A DNA stretch of 64,000 bases from Brachionus manjavacas (taxonomy: Eukaryota > Rotifera > Eurotatoria > Ploima > Brachionidae). Both the position numbers and the translations under genes were made by a program. The notes below the pieces were generated by a model that saw only the letters and a list, made by a program, of their open reading frames with translations, made no database searches and had not been told where the DNA came from. The stretch lies in assembly GCA_019054805.1 (NCBI GenBank), contig JAHQIY010000001.1, positions 11,112,501 to 11,176,500 on the forward strand. Reading direction: 5' to 3'. Shown in pieces: positions 26,701 through 37,781 of the stretch (within the stretch, counting starts at the first letter, position 1; every line of letters begins with the position of its first letter).

Positions 26701-27641
26701 ATGCTTGAGAAACAAAATTTAAAATAAAATTTTTAGCTTCAAACTATTTACATTCTGGACAAGGAACTCAAAGTTCTCATTGCCTTTTTTGATCAAAGTT
26801 GAAGCTAGATTGTAAGCTTCTTTGTTATTGCTTTTTTGTGGTTCGATAATCCTGGCGAAGAGTGTGTCCAAAACACGACTGGAAAGATGGTCCGATTCAT
26901 TTAGCAATGGAAGCAAAAGTTCAAACAGCTCCACTCTTACATTCGCATCAGTTTTATCACTTGAAAATTTAGTAAAAAATGAACAAAAATTTAATTAATA
27001 ATTAGTTCTACTTGATTATTTTGAATGCAACCTCAAAAACATCGGCTATTATTTCTTGACAGTCTTCTAAGTCTAGACAAAGCAAGAATTTGTTATCTTG
27101 TCGCAGATTCTTAAAATTAATTTATATAATAAAATATTTATAAGTGATAAATTTTTTTTTTCAGAAAAAATTTACTTCAAGTAAATAATGGTATCTGTTA
27201 TAAGCAGTCTTGGATTTGTCACTTAAGCCTTTCAGTTGATTAGCAAGAAATATGAATATTTTCTTAATTGATTTATTTTATAGAAAAAATGTGAGCGAAA
27301 AATTAAAGCTACTTTTAAATTAGCCGGATCTTGGTAAGGTAAATCTGGCGAGTACAACCGAATGATGTCGGCTAAACAGCATGCTATCAAAAGCTTGACA
27401 TCGTCATGTTCGTGATCGAGGAATACATCACTACCAATCAAGATAGCCAGTTGTTTGTACTTGTCAAGTGAGGGGTCCTTGCCAAAATTTTGGAATGTTT
27501 GTTGAATTTTCTAAAAAATCAGCTTATGAACAGATAGTTTATATTTTTTGTAAGCCTTACTTTGAGACGTCGAATCAATTCATCATTAGCAAGTTCTATC
27601 TGAATATCCTTACAACCGGAAGGATAGATTATCTCATTCAT
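17725..27641 (-). CDS. PDS5: PDS5 cohesin-associated HEAT-repeat protein
   Basis: Nineteen exons (27641-27561, 27510-27313, 27262-27176, 27109-27012, 26959-26752, 26703-25844, 25790-25677, 23728-23696, 23637-23540, 23483-23344, 23291-22530, 22477-22259, 22207-22139, 19715-19540, 19487-19364, 19306-19090, 19036-18931, 18877-18685, 18630-17725) total exactly 1563 codons including stop. Human PDS5A/B have about 1340-1450 residues. Diagnostic stretches are YPSGCKDIQIELANDELIRR at the start, LLIACCLADIIRLYSPDLPY, LLPQLEYKLKSNDLKERR, VLKERTLDVKIKVRKSAL, SQLIKLAQEPCFKQLI, GVFALCGLDPNKER and GGFFTPRE. PDS5 binds cohesin through its HEAT repeats and regulates its loading, release and acetylation with WAPL and sororin. 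Residues from about 1280 to the end are a low-complexity acidic/basic tail with SP/KSP runs, as in vertebrates. An acidic insert (SEDENSESESDEEQ region, near 23000) interrupts the repeats. Introns of 1.9 and 2.4 kb hold transposon remnants. It starts 725 bp from the divergent TMEM33. Confidence 0.94.
20195..20268. repeat. Retroelement 3' end with AAATAAAT tail in PDS5 intron
   Basis: A GC-richer block (AGGCCTTGCACCATTCAGAC onward) is followed by TTTTTTAAATAAATAAATAA. It is the only such island in the 2.4 kb intron and looks like the 3' terminus of a LINE or SINE. The family is not recognised. Confidence 0.4.
24184..24323. mobile_element. GC-rich fold-back element in PDS5 intron
   Basis: The left arm (TAACGCCAGCGATCCGGCCG, then GCCGACCTAAGCG and ACCTTTGATTTAAA) is inverted in the right arm, which carries the same blocks plus an inserted GC segment between them. 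The arms are strikingly GC-rich for this genome. It is a compact fold-back or MITE of about 140 bp with no coding capacity. Confidence 0.7.
24818..25318. mobile_element. TA-flanked MITE with internal CCCATGGGG palindromes
   Basis: Perfect inverted ends of about 26 bases begin CCGTAAAACCTTGCAAACTA at 24818 and, on minus, at 25318. TA flanks both sides (24816-24817, 25319-25320). The inside carries several degenerate copies of a palindromic unit around CCCATGGGGTTATA (for example at 25135 and 25240). The perfect ends suggest a younger insertion than the other MITEs. It lies in the PDS5 intron 23729-25676. Confidence 0.8.
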
Positions 27642-28329
27642 GATATGGTAATGTCGACTTGGGTTAAACTCAATTCAATTTTGGGAAAATAGAAATATGC
27701 ATAGAAACAGAATATGATATTTTATTACATTAATTTTGCATTAGTTAGTTTTGTTAGAATTAGAATTTTCTTTCAGTAAAGTTGGTTTGGTTAAAAAATA
27801 TTTAACCAAGTATAGAAAGCGCTTTAATGTTCGAAAAAATTTTAAGATATTTTTTGAATATTTTGGATTATTTTGCATAAGGTTAGCTCAAAATTTTGTC
27901 TTTTCAAAAATTTAAAACTCGCATATTCTGAATTGGATTCAAAACATTTTTCTTTGAAAATTTTATTTTATCAAGAAAATTTATTCCAATAAAAAATTAA
28001 TATTATTTAAAATCATAATTTTTTCAGTCTTTTATTCAAATAATATGAAAGCAAAATAAGGCATTCAAGAGTAGCTGAGTCAATCTTTCCTAAGTCAAAT
28101 TTAAAAAATTTTTGAATTCGCCAAGTTTTATCTAAATTAGAAAAATATCAACTCCCAAAATTTGTTAGGTTAGTTTAAGAGTAAATTGTTGCTATATTTT
28201 AGTACATGATAAAAGGAAAGAAAAATTAACAACAAAAAATATTTTTTATTCAAATCTACTTAGCTGGATTTTCTAAAAAAATTACAAATATTATTTAGCA
28301 TTTAGTTTACTTATTTAGGTCTAAAATTT

Positions 28330-28340
28330 AACTTTTCTAG
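28330..28340 (+). promoter_or_regulatory. Possible splice acceptor upstream of TMEM33 start
   Basis: AACTTTTCTAG ends 26 bases before the TMEM33 ATG. It could be the end of a 5' UTR intron or a spliced-leader trans-splice acceptor. Similar acceptors sit before the GPCR (47812-47824) and PCM1 (61820) start codons. Confidence 0.35.
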
Positions 28341-28366
28341 AAGAATCTACAAAAAAATTTTATAAA

Positions 28367-29391
28367 ATGGTTGAAGTTGAAGACGTCACCAACAGCTCGA
28401 ACGAACCGTCTTCGTCGCAGAGGTCATCCAACACTAACGGCACAAACCAACCTAATTCTAGTGGATTAATGGTAATTTTTTATTCAAAATAAACTTAATC
28501 AAAAAAAGTTTACTCTTGGTTATAGAACTTTGTAAGCAATGATAAAATCTCATTTGTTCTTTATTTGACTCGTTTGTTCAGTATAGCATGCATATTCGGA
28601 TTTTTAATACCCCTATTTGGGTAAATTAAATTTTGATATAATTATTTCATTTATTTAAATAAATTTGTGAAAAACAAAAAATTAGATATGACCAAAATAC
28701 TCTTTATCAAAAAGCAATAATGGCGAGTGCAGCCACTTCGGCTCTAAAACTGCACCAACGTTTACAGAACGAACGATTCCAGCTTAGCAGAGAGTACTTT
28801 TCCAAAATAATTACTGAAGATAGTTTTCATTATTTGCTTTATTCACTAATTTTTTTGAATACTTCACCTATAACTGGTATTTATTGATTAGGCTTTTGGA
28901 AAAGTTTTAAAATTAATTTTTTTAAATAGTTGTCCTGGTGCCTATCGCTTCATTTTCAATAATGCATGTATCTACATACACACAAAAACTTCTAGGTGTC
29001 ATAGGTATGAGTTCAATAGGATTTGTGCGAAAAGCCATTGACTTGGTCATAAACAAGCAAAGAGATATTATGAGATTTGTGGCAATCAATGAAATTTTAT
29101 TAGCTCCTACAGTTATAATTATGATTTTTATGTAAGTTTAGGATATTTTTTTTTCAAATTAAAAAATTGAAAAATTTTACTAGGGGCAAATGTGGATTGA
29201 TGGTTCCATTTATTTATTATCGATTCATTTGCATGAGATATCAATCGAGGCGAAATCCTTATAGTCGAGAAATGTTTGGCCAGCTCCGTTTGGCGATTTA
29301 CATGTACACAAACAATGCTAATTGTCCCCAATTTGTCAAAAATTTGGCTAGCAATATGATCAATTTAGTTAACAGACTTGCACCCCAATAG
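28367..29391 (+). CDS. TMEM33: TMEM33 / Kr-h2 family ER membrane protein
   Basis: Exons 28367-28471, 28526-28620, 28686-28876, 28930-29131 and 29184-29391 give 266 residues (human TMEM33: 247). Family-defining segments are SAATSALKLHQRL, FQLSREYFSKIITEDSFHYL (then LYSLIFLNTSPIT), RDIMRFVAINEILLAP and PFIYYRFICMRYQSRRNPYS. Several hydrophobic helices are visible (LTRLFSIACIFGFLIPL, HYLLYSLIFLN, VVLVPIASFSIMH, NEILLAPTVIIMIFM). The first 35 residues are Ser/Asn-rich and probably cytosolic. The family shapes tubular ER and associates with nuclear pores (yeast Pom33) and reticulons. An AATAAA lies near 29527. It is divergent from PDS5 and may share a promoter region with it. Confidence 0.93.
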
Positions 29392-30000
29392 ACTCAAAGG
29401 CACAAATAAGTTATGGAAAATTGATTAGTTGCAATATTCTCAAAATTTTAATTGAAAATTTTTGTTTAAATGTTTGATCTATCATGATTTTGTCTTTAAA
29501 TGTTTTGAACAATATTAATCGTTTTTGAATAAAATAATCTGAATCAGTAATTTTATGTAATTGTAACTTTATTTTCAGGTTAATCAATAGGAAACTGTCT
29601 TAAGAGGCTGATTAATACTTCACTTAAATTCATTTATAGCATTTTTTAAATATTTGACGAATTAAAAAAAGTTAAATAAAGTTTTTGAAAAAATCAAACG
29701 ATAATTAATTGATAATGATTTAATTTATTTTTTAATTTCAAGTTTTTATTCTAGATGATTTAATTAGAAAAAAACAATTTAAATTAATATTCCTGATTTA
29801 TTTGACGACTGAATTCAAAATGTGTGACAATTGAAAATCTTATAATTAAAAAATTGTTATATTATTAATTTTTTTATTAATTTTACTAGAATACCAATGC
29901 AAAAATATTACTAAATTTACTGAATGTTTCCAAAAATTTTGTTAAAAAAGCCGAAAAATCAACAATTTTAATTTTACACTAGAACACTTTTTTAATTTTA

Positions 30001-30625
30001 ATTTAACAATTTACTGTAGCGGCTATGAAAGCTAACCGAACACTGGGTCAAATTAGAAATTATTTTAAGAACCTTAGCCGAGAATCATCTGGAGTATGCA
30101 GTAGGAACCTGGAGTCCGTATTTAAAAAAAGACATTATAATTCTTGAAAAAGCGCAAAGAGCGACAAAACTGATTGATTATACAAGAACCAAGTCTTATG
30201 AAGACAGATTGAAATACTTAAATTTAATGTAACTTGAAAATCGTCGTTTAAGGAGAGACTTAATTCAAATATACAAAATTTTAAAAGGTTTTGAAAAAGT
30301 ATCGTTAACAAATGGGATCAATTTCGCTTGTGGTGTAAAAAACCTAAGAAGATCTCATGACAATAGATTAGTCCGAGAAATGAATCTAAGAAATAATTTC
30401 TTAACAAATCGCTGTGTAAAATTATGAAACAGCTTATCAGTTAATACTGTTAGTGCGCAAACAATAAATAGCTTTAAAGCAGTCATTGACAATGAAGTTT
30501 TTGGAATGGTGAAAAGCAAAGTGTGCCAAAACATTAGTTTATAAGGCTAAACACTTTCGAGCGTTGGTGTAGATAGAAATATCTATACTGCAGATACTAC
30601 TACTACTACTACTCCTACTAGGTAT
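30001..30625 (+). mobile_element. LINE 3' end (reverse transcriptase C-terminal region)
   Basis: Plus-strand frames read ANRTLGQIRN, then HLEYAVGTWSPYLKKD, ILEKAQRATKLIDYTRTKSY, LENRRLRRDLIQIYKILKGF and NTVSAQTINSFKAVID, the conserved post-catalytic region of CR1/L2/jockey-type LINEs. The frame shifts once near the start and there are internal stops, so it is dead and heavily 5'-truncated. It ends with a hairpin and a clean (ACT)n tail at about 30594-30620, like the 6.2-7.9 kb copy. Confidence 0.85.
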
Positions 30626-30987
30626 TTTAATATTTTAAAAATTGAATTAAATAGCATTTTGAAATTCAATACAAAAAGCATAGAAACACGTTGATTAACC
30701 TAATAGCTTTTTCTTCGGAGACAAAACATAAAATGCAGTAAAAAAATTATAAACTTCTGAAATAGTCTTTATAAAATTCAGTCGGTTTCGTTCTTGCAAA
30801 GTCTTGTAAATAGTCCATATAATTTGATTGTGACAATCAAATTTTTTAAAATGCGTCATCATGAATACTTATATTCGAGAATTCAAGAAAAAATTCTGAA
30901 AAAACTGAAGATACTCAATTCGCTCCATAATCGATGACTGCAAAAAATTAATATTAAATTCTATAATAAGCTTTTTTGGCATTTTTT

Positions 30988-31029
30988 GGGAAATGTATCA
31001 TACCATTTCAAAATAAATAAATAAATAGA
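30988..31029 (+). repeat. Hairpin plus (AAATA)n tail, copy 4
   Basis: Stem GAAATG/CATTTC around TATCATAC, followed directly by AAAATAAATAAATAAATAG. Same architecture as the other tail-like repeats. Confidence 0.45.
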
Positions 31030-31221
31030 TCTCTATTAAAAGTTTTCTCATATATGGTTTCTAGAATTATCTTTAAAAATTAAATATTTTATTTTTTCTA
31101 AGAAGATAAATTTAGTTTAAAGTTAAAAAGGATATTTCCCATAAATTAGGTAAAGGTGTAAAATTAGATTGAAATTTAAAATATTTAAAAAACTTCATTA
31201 TAAAATTTGAACTTAGATTAT

Positions 31222-32072
31222 TTAACAGCATTTTTTTTTAGTTTTTCCGGTATTATCAGTCAGCGTCAATTTATCGGTTGTCTGTTTTTCCTCTTCCTGT
31301 CGGATAGCAGTTTCTTTTTCAAGAATCTAAAAAGTTCAGCTGATTAATAAATTAAAAAGCTAAAGCTAAATTTTACTTTTGAGACTAAAAATTTTGCAGC
31401 TTTTTCCACATTTATGTCGTCCTTAGCTGACGTCTCAAACCATCCAACAAAGCCTTTATCTTTACAAAACTCGTTCATTTGCTCATTATTATTTGCCAAA
31501 TTTTCTTTTGTCAAATCGCACTTAAAAAAGATTTACTTATCCAAAAGAAAGTCTGATTTAATGCAAAGATACTTTATTAGCTAATAAAACACATGGAATC
31601 GGGCTACCATCTGGCAAGCTGACCTTAGAATCCAAGTCATTCTTCCATCTAATCACTGCTTCAAAAGTAGAAGCTCTAGTTACATCGAATACAATAAAAC
31701 ATCCAACTGCATCTTTATAGTATACCCTCGTCATGTTATAAAATCGTTCCTGGCCTAGTAATTAAACAAAATTCATCTTTAATTTTCTTTTTGGATAAAG
31801 TATTTTCCTACCCGCAATATCCCACAATTGTACTCTTACTAGAGTGTTTTGGTCCCAATTTATTACCTTGAGTGCGAAATCCACTCCAATCTATTTTTTC
31901 TGAAATTAAAAAATTTAATAAAAATATTTAAAATAATTACCGTTGCTCTATAATTTGGACTATAAAGATTGTGAACATAACGCTTAATTAAACTTGTTTT
32001 TCCAGTGCCTAATTCACCAATAACTAGAATTTTGTACAAATGCTCCTTTTTATCGTTTGTATTTGAATTGTT
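31222..32072 (-). CDS. RAB32: Rab32/38-type small GTPase
   Basis: Exons 32072-31941, 31890-31812, 31754-31573, 31520-31377 and 31326-31222 encode 213 residues. The start lies in an upstream exon; a minimal ATG-ACG exon beginning at 32264 would fit in phase but is speculative. P-loop GELGTGKTS, switch I YRATIGVDFALKV, switch II WDIAGQERFYNMTRVYYKDA, NKCD and ETSAK motifs are all intact. The Ile in WDIAGQE (Thr in most Rabs) and VIRWKNDLDSKVSLPDGSP are hallmarks of the Rab32/38 group, which directs cargo to lysosome-related organelles and mitochondria-associated membranes. The C-terminus ends KKKCC, a double-geranylgeranylation signal. It is convergent with TMEM33; a dead LINE lies between. Confidence 0.93.
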
Positions 32073-32264
32073 CTTATTTTAAAATGTAAATGAAAATTTT
32101 GAATAAATTAAAGACCACAAATGAACATTTTAATTTTTAAATTAAATTAAAAAATTTTGCTCATTTTTGATCAATTAATTAGAATAATCACCATTTTGAT
32201 TTAACTATTTTATTTCTTGAAATTTTGTTTTGTCAACTTATTCAAAATTATTACAAACCGTCAT

Positions 32265-33900
32265 ATTTTTTGTCGAGAATTGATGATCATATGATACTTA
32301 AAATTGCTATGATATGTATGATCTTTTTTATCTCTTTAAATTTGATAAAAAAGATGTATGGAAATTTTTCATTCTAAGTTATCGAAAAATTAAATAAATT
32401 CAGATTCAAACTATGTCTAATACTTGAATTTGTTTTATTATATGATTGAGTCATATTTTTCTGATAAGATTGACTTAAATATGATTTAAATGCAAAAGAC
32501 ACTTAAGGGCTTTAATAATTTTTAAAAAAATTTTTTAAATTTTTCTAAAGGGGCAACTTCAAATAAATTTACTGAAAAGGTTTTTTTACATTATTATCCT
32601 TATATATACCCTTGCTTAGACGGGAAAAGGTTTGATTGAGATACGTTGGTTTGACATGTCCAACAAAATCATTATTGATGATAATATTTTGATTGAATTT
32701 TTTTTAAAAGTTAGAAAAAATTAAGTAATTACCCGAATTTACTACATAACAATTTCACATGTTTTTTTACTTTTTTTCGTTTTTTGTGAGATATCGATGT
32801 CTAGGACGATTGAGGCCGATCTCAGGGTTAAAAATCAAAAAGACAGGAATAATCAATTGGATAATCTTTTATTTGATAAATTTGATTTTTTATACAAAAA
32901 TTTAAAATTAAAATACAAAATTTAATTTATTTTATTATTCTTAATGTAAAATTTGGATTTTAATTTCTAAATAATTAAATAAATGAAGTATTAATAAGTC
33001 TTGAAAATAGACAAGGGCACTAGCTAGTTGATTAACCTCGAAAAATTAACAGTTTAAAAAAAATCATATCATATTCATATGTTTTTGGCTGATTGTCTTT
33101 TTAAATCATTCCTGTTATTTGCTCATTTTTATTTGTCATTTATTTTTAAAGTTTAAGTAAAAGAAAAAATTTATTTTATCATGCTATTTAAATAAAATCT
33201 TAAGTTTATTCTCATCTTATAACTTACTTCAAATTTTAAAATATTTTATTTATAATAATTTTGCCCTTCCTTTTTATTTTCAAACTGCAATTGTATTTTT
33301 AAAATTTTTAAAACTGTCAAGCTAGCATTCAAAAGCAAATTGTTTTCCTCTAACTATTTGTTTTAGTTTTTGTTTTAATTTGCTTACTAAAAAGATTGTT
33401 CTTATTTCGAGAATGCCTTTATTTCCATCAGACAACAGCTTACCTTTTGAATTAAAACGAATACAATTTCTTATTTGACCAGTTTTGGTACAACAATAAA
33501 CAAATCCCAAGGACAAACAATTTCACATGTTAGAGTATATTTAAATGATTCACTCTTTACGTACGGAGAATTATACGTAGCTTTTTTGAGAGCTCCTAAC
33601 AAGAAAAATCTTGAAAAAAAGTTGTCTTAATCATCTGAAAAATTTTACTAAAAATATTATCTAGAAAGAGGTTTTATAATATTTTAAATAAATTTCCTTT
33701 TATTAAATAATTTTTTCAGTGACAAATTTATTAATAAAAAAGTGACTAATTTTATTAAATTTATAAAAAAAAATTATTTTTCAAAAGACAATAATAATAA
33801 TATGACAAAATAATTCAAAAAATAATAACAAAATAAAATTTTTTATGACAAAAAGAAATTTTAGTAAAAATTAAAAAATAACAATTTTATTTTTTTTCGG
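32265..33900. other. Spacer upstream of Rab32
   Basis: No gene recognised. AT-rich with short reading frames only. The Rab32 promoter and first exon should lie at its left edge. Confidence 0.4.
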
Positions 33901-33906
33901 TGGCTC

Positions 33907-34335
33907 TTAAGCTTCTTTCGGTTCATCAGATTGAATTGGGATCGTTACTTGTTCCTGGTTGCTTTTTTCAACATCTAGAGCAACATCATCATCATTAGTC
34001 TCTAAATCATCTTGATAGAAGAGAGCTGATTTAGTTTTTTTGGTCTGCCTCTTTTTCTTTTTCTACCAATTGGTATAATTTTCACAGACTCTGGAATTTC
34101 AAACAGCTTATAACGATAAGCAATTGCATGAAGACACATGTAGTTTTTTGAAAATGTAATATTCGACTTTCTCTTTTGTTAGCTCAAATAGTAAGTTGGG
34201 ATGAGTAAAGTAATATGATTTACTTTGACACTTGAGTTTGATTATATTATCGGTTTTGATATTTGAAGTCCATTGAAAAGCTGAAGTGTACCAAGGGAGA
34301 CTGATGAAAACCTTAGTTTCAAAATTTCGAAAGTT
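33907..34335 (-). mobile_element. MULE transposase C-terminal fragment
   Basis: The minus strand reads MCLHAIAYRYKLFEIPESVK, then IPIGRKRKRGRPKKTKSAL, the residues that follow the SWIM zinc finger in Mutator-like transposases (C-x-H-x-x-A-I-A, then basic RGRPKK). The SWIM second Lys is replaced (CLH for CKH). Upstream, in another frame, are PWYTSAFQW and KLKCQSKSYYFTHP. It is a degraded fragment with at least one frame change and an acidic C-terminal tail ending at 33907. A second MULE fragment lies at 54.8-55.9 kb. Confidence 0.65.
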
Positions 34336-36495
34336 TTAGTTTTCGGGTGCTTTTCTAAAAAATAATTGACAATAAAATTTCAAAAAATTGTCAGTGTAGA
34401 TTAATTATTTTGTATTGTATTTATTAAAATAATCATAAGAAATTTAGATATTTGTCAGTTTAAAATTTAATTTGTCAATATTTAATTTGAATAGTTTTCA
34501 TTTAATTTAATTAGTCCTTTAATTATTTTTTTTTGTCATTTATTTTTTTTTTTATCATATAATTATTAATTTTTCAGTACATTAATTAATTTAGTCAGAA
34601 AAAATTTGTCAGCGAATAATTTATTTTTGTCAGAAGGTCAAATACACACCTTAATAATTTATTTTCTATTTGATTAATAATTTATATAATATAAAATCAA
34701 ACAAATAAAAATAATAAAAATGGGCATTAAAAAGAAAAAAAATAGATAAATAATTCATTTTGAATAAATTTTATATTCAATCATTAAAAAACTGGATCTA
34801 ATTTTATATTATTTAACTATATTTTAAGTTTTTCATAAGTTTCTATTCTGAATGAGCATTTGCTCATGAAAAAAAAAATAAATGAATTATTTAAAAATTA
34901 TAAAAGAATTTTCAATATTTTTTTCAGATTTTAAAATAAAAATTAAACTCATTCTATTTCACTAAAGAGTTAAATTTAAAATATGAAAATGCTTGCAATA
35001 TTAACTTAAAATTATCTTTTTATTTGAGACTGAAAAAATAATTTGAAACATCGCACTTTTTCAATGTTATTTCAACATTTTTTAATTCAAACACAAAAAA
35101 TTAAACCATTTTGATTTCGATTATTTTTTTAATTTATTCTGAAGGAGCCCTAGCTCTCTACAGAAAACAAATAAATAAATAATAAAATATAAAAGAAAAT
35201 TTAATAAGAAAAATTGACAATGAAAGGTGCAACAAGCTTAAGTTTTCAACAGATATATTAAATTTTTGTATTAATTTCTGGCAGCGAACGAACGGGGCCA
35301 ACTAGTTATCAAATTTATTTTTGTTTTTTATTTTACTTGTCTTTAAAGGAGATTAATTCAATTCAATAAATAAATATTGAAGCAAAATTTCTGGTAAATA
35401 ATTAGAGTTTTATGTGGAATATTCGAAATAATGTTTGTTACACTTTATTATATTCTCAGAACTGATTCTAAACTGTTAAAAAAAGTAAAATTTCTCCAAT
35501 TCTCATTTTTGGGTTAATGTTTTTTCTGAAATGAAATTTTTAAAAGGTTATCATAAAATTCCAAATTATTTTTTGATCAAAAAAGTAATTTATTGGAATT
35601 GTTGTTCTAGCAAACCGATAAAACTTTTAAACATACTAGCAAAATTTTTCAGCATACTTGTAATATTAACATACCAAATACCACACTAAAATCTGATTAA
35701 CATTATTTAAGTATTTAGTTAAAAAATCTTTCCGAATTTGTATTTGAATCATCTCCCGGAAGCAAGTGTAAAAAAATCGCATAATATTATAAGAAATGGA
35801 AATTTTTTGAACAAGAGAATGATTTTTCCTCCCTTTTTGAAGACAGAGACGAGATTAAAATTTATCTTAAAACTACTGATTGTAATGTTTTTTAATTAAA
35901 AATTTTTGATGATAATTTGTTGACAATAAGGTACTTACAAGAGTCTAATAATTTCAACAACCCAAGCTTGGCGGTCTAAAAAAAAGAAAGAGTTCATTGA
36001 CAAAAATTCAAATTAAATTTTTTTCAACATTTACTTAAATTAACTTAAATTTGATATTTTTTAATGTAAAATTTTTATTTATTTAAAAAGGCAGATATGC
36101 TTTTCAGCCAAAAGTATGGATATGTTAAAAAAAAAGGATACTATACTGAAAAATAGAATGTTAAAAGGTTTTGATAGTATGTTATTTTTTTGAAAAAAGT
36201 AATTTTAAGAGCGAGTAGTATTTTTTCATCTTTATAAAGTAAATTTTTTTATAGACTAAAAAAGTTATTTTAAATAAAAAAATTAATTTCTAGCCTATTT
36301 AAAACTTAAAAAGTCGAAAATGGCTTGCAGAAAATTTACACTTTATCTCAAAAACAAGTTTATTCTGGCATGGCACGCTAAAAAATTCATCCTAAACATG
36401 TATTAAACTAGAAATAATGCTAAAAAAGTTTGCTTAAAGTCTCTAGACGCTTTTTATTAAAATAATACATCAAAATTTTATATCACTGTCGTGAA
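34336..36495. other. Spacer between MULE fragment and AK2
   Basis: No gene. It contains the hairpin-tail repeat at 35138-35188 and otherwise featureless AT-rich DNA. Confidence 0.5.
35138..35188 (+). repeat. Hairpin plus (AAATA)n tail, copy 5 (CTGAAGGAGC subtype)
   Basis: TCTGAAGGAGCCCTAGCTCT followed by CTACAGAAAACAAATAAATA. It is nearly identical in layout to 8815-8868 and 55667-55720. Confidence 0.65.
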
Positions 36496-37489
36496 ATGTC
36501 TGAGGAAACAAGTATTTCAAGTGGAGTCAAGGCAATTCTTCTTGGCCCGCCTGGGGCTGGAAAAGGAACTCAGGTAAAGCAATGACATAAATATTTTACA
36601 ACAAAAAGTGGTCACGTTTTTGTCTAGGCTCATAAACTGATAAACAGATATAATGTTTGCCAACTATCCACAGGAGATATGATCAGAGAAGCTATTGCCG
36701 CCGAGACAGATGTTGGTAAACAGATGAAAGCTGTTTATGCTTCTGGTGGCTTGATTTCAGACGAAATAGTCGTCAATTTGGTCAATGAAAATTTGGACAA
36801 ACCAGAATGCAAAAATGGATTTTTGTTAGACGGATTTCCTAGAACTCAAGTTCAAGCAGAAAAAGTAACATCTTTTTTTTCAATTAGAAAGAATTTTGTA
36901 GCCTTGAAAAAAGCTTGATGAATTGTTAGATCAACGCAATCAAAAATTAGATGCTGTTATTGAGTTCAAAATCGACGACAGTTTGCTCATCAAGCGAATA
37001 ACTGGTCGTCTTTTGCACAAACCAAGCGGGAGGACATATCACGAAGAATTTCATCCACCCAAAGTGTCAATGACTGATGATGTCACAGGTTATTAAAAAT
37101 AGAATTTTTAAATTAAATAAAAAACTCTAAACTAGGTGAACCTTTGGAGAGACGTTCTGATGATAATGTAGAGGCTCTTAAAAAACGGCTGGAAAACTAT
37201 CATTCTCTTACAGCTCCTTTAGCGCAGTACTATGCTACCAAAGGTTTGCACAAAGAAATTGATGCAAGTCTGCCGTCTGATGCCGTGCACCAAAATGTTG
37301 TTTCGATTATTGAGAGCATGAAAAAAGCGGTAAATTTTGTTTTAAAATTTTTGCTTCAAATAATTTATTTTTTTTTAGTTCACAGTTCCATCAGTATTAA
37401 AACCAAAACCTGCTCCAAAGCTTTCGCCCGATGTACTTCTGGTAATGAGCAGTGTAACTGAGGTTTTGAAAGAAAGAGGCCTGATTTAA
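36496..37489 (+). CDS. AK2: Adenylate kinase 2 (long-LID type)
   Basis: Exons 36496-36573, 36628-36864, 36914-37088, 37136-37329 and 37379-37489 give 264 residues (AK2 usually about 240). P-loop [13 protein letters not shown]-binding [11 protein letters not shown] and DGFPRTQ, and the long LID domain [20 protein letters not shown], then [15 protein letters not shown], are intact. It interconverts ATP + AMP and 2 ADP; AK2 works in the mitochondrial intermembrane space and needs no cleavable presequence, in line with the short N-terminus [16 protein letters not shown]. The last exon adds a proline/lysine segment ([12 protein letters not shown]) and a helix not typical of AK2; it follows a good acceptor and stays in frame. 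A TAAATAAATAAATAAAT run after the stop may supply the poly(A) signal. Confidence 0.94.
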
Positions 37490-37781
37490 TCTCTTTTTTG
37501 AATTTGAATTTTTAGTTAAGATAAAATAGTTAAATAAATAAATAAATCTATTTTAATATAATGTTAATTTCTCTATTCAACTTAATCTTGATTTATTTAT
37601 AAGGGTTCTACTTAATCACTGCGGCGTTTCATAATTGATATTTTATTATTTTATTTTAGTAAAAGAAATATTTTGGACCAATAAATTGGTATAGAATTAA
37701 GAACTTAACCTTGGTCAAAGTGACAGAAAAACTAATGAGTGTTTTCTTGATAATTTAGCAAAAATAAACTTCATTTATTTA

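Noticed and set aside
28367-29391. First reading as a sideroflexin-type transporter
   Set aside because: The spliced protein carries TMEM33 signatures throughout (SAATSALKLHQRL, YYRFICMRYQSRRNPY) and no sideroflexin motif.
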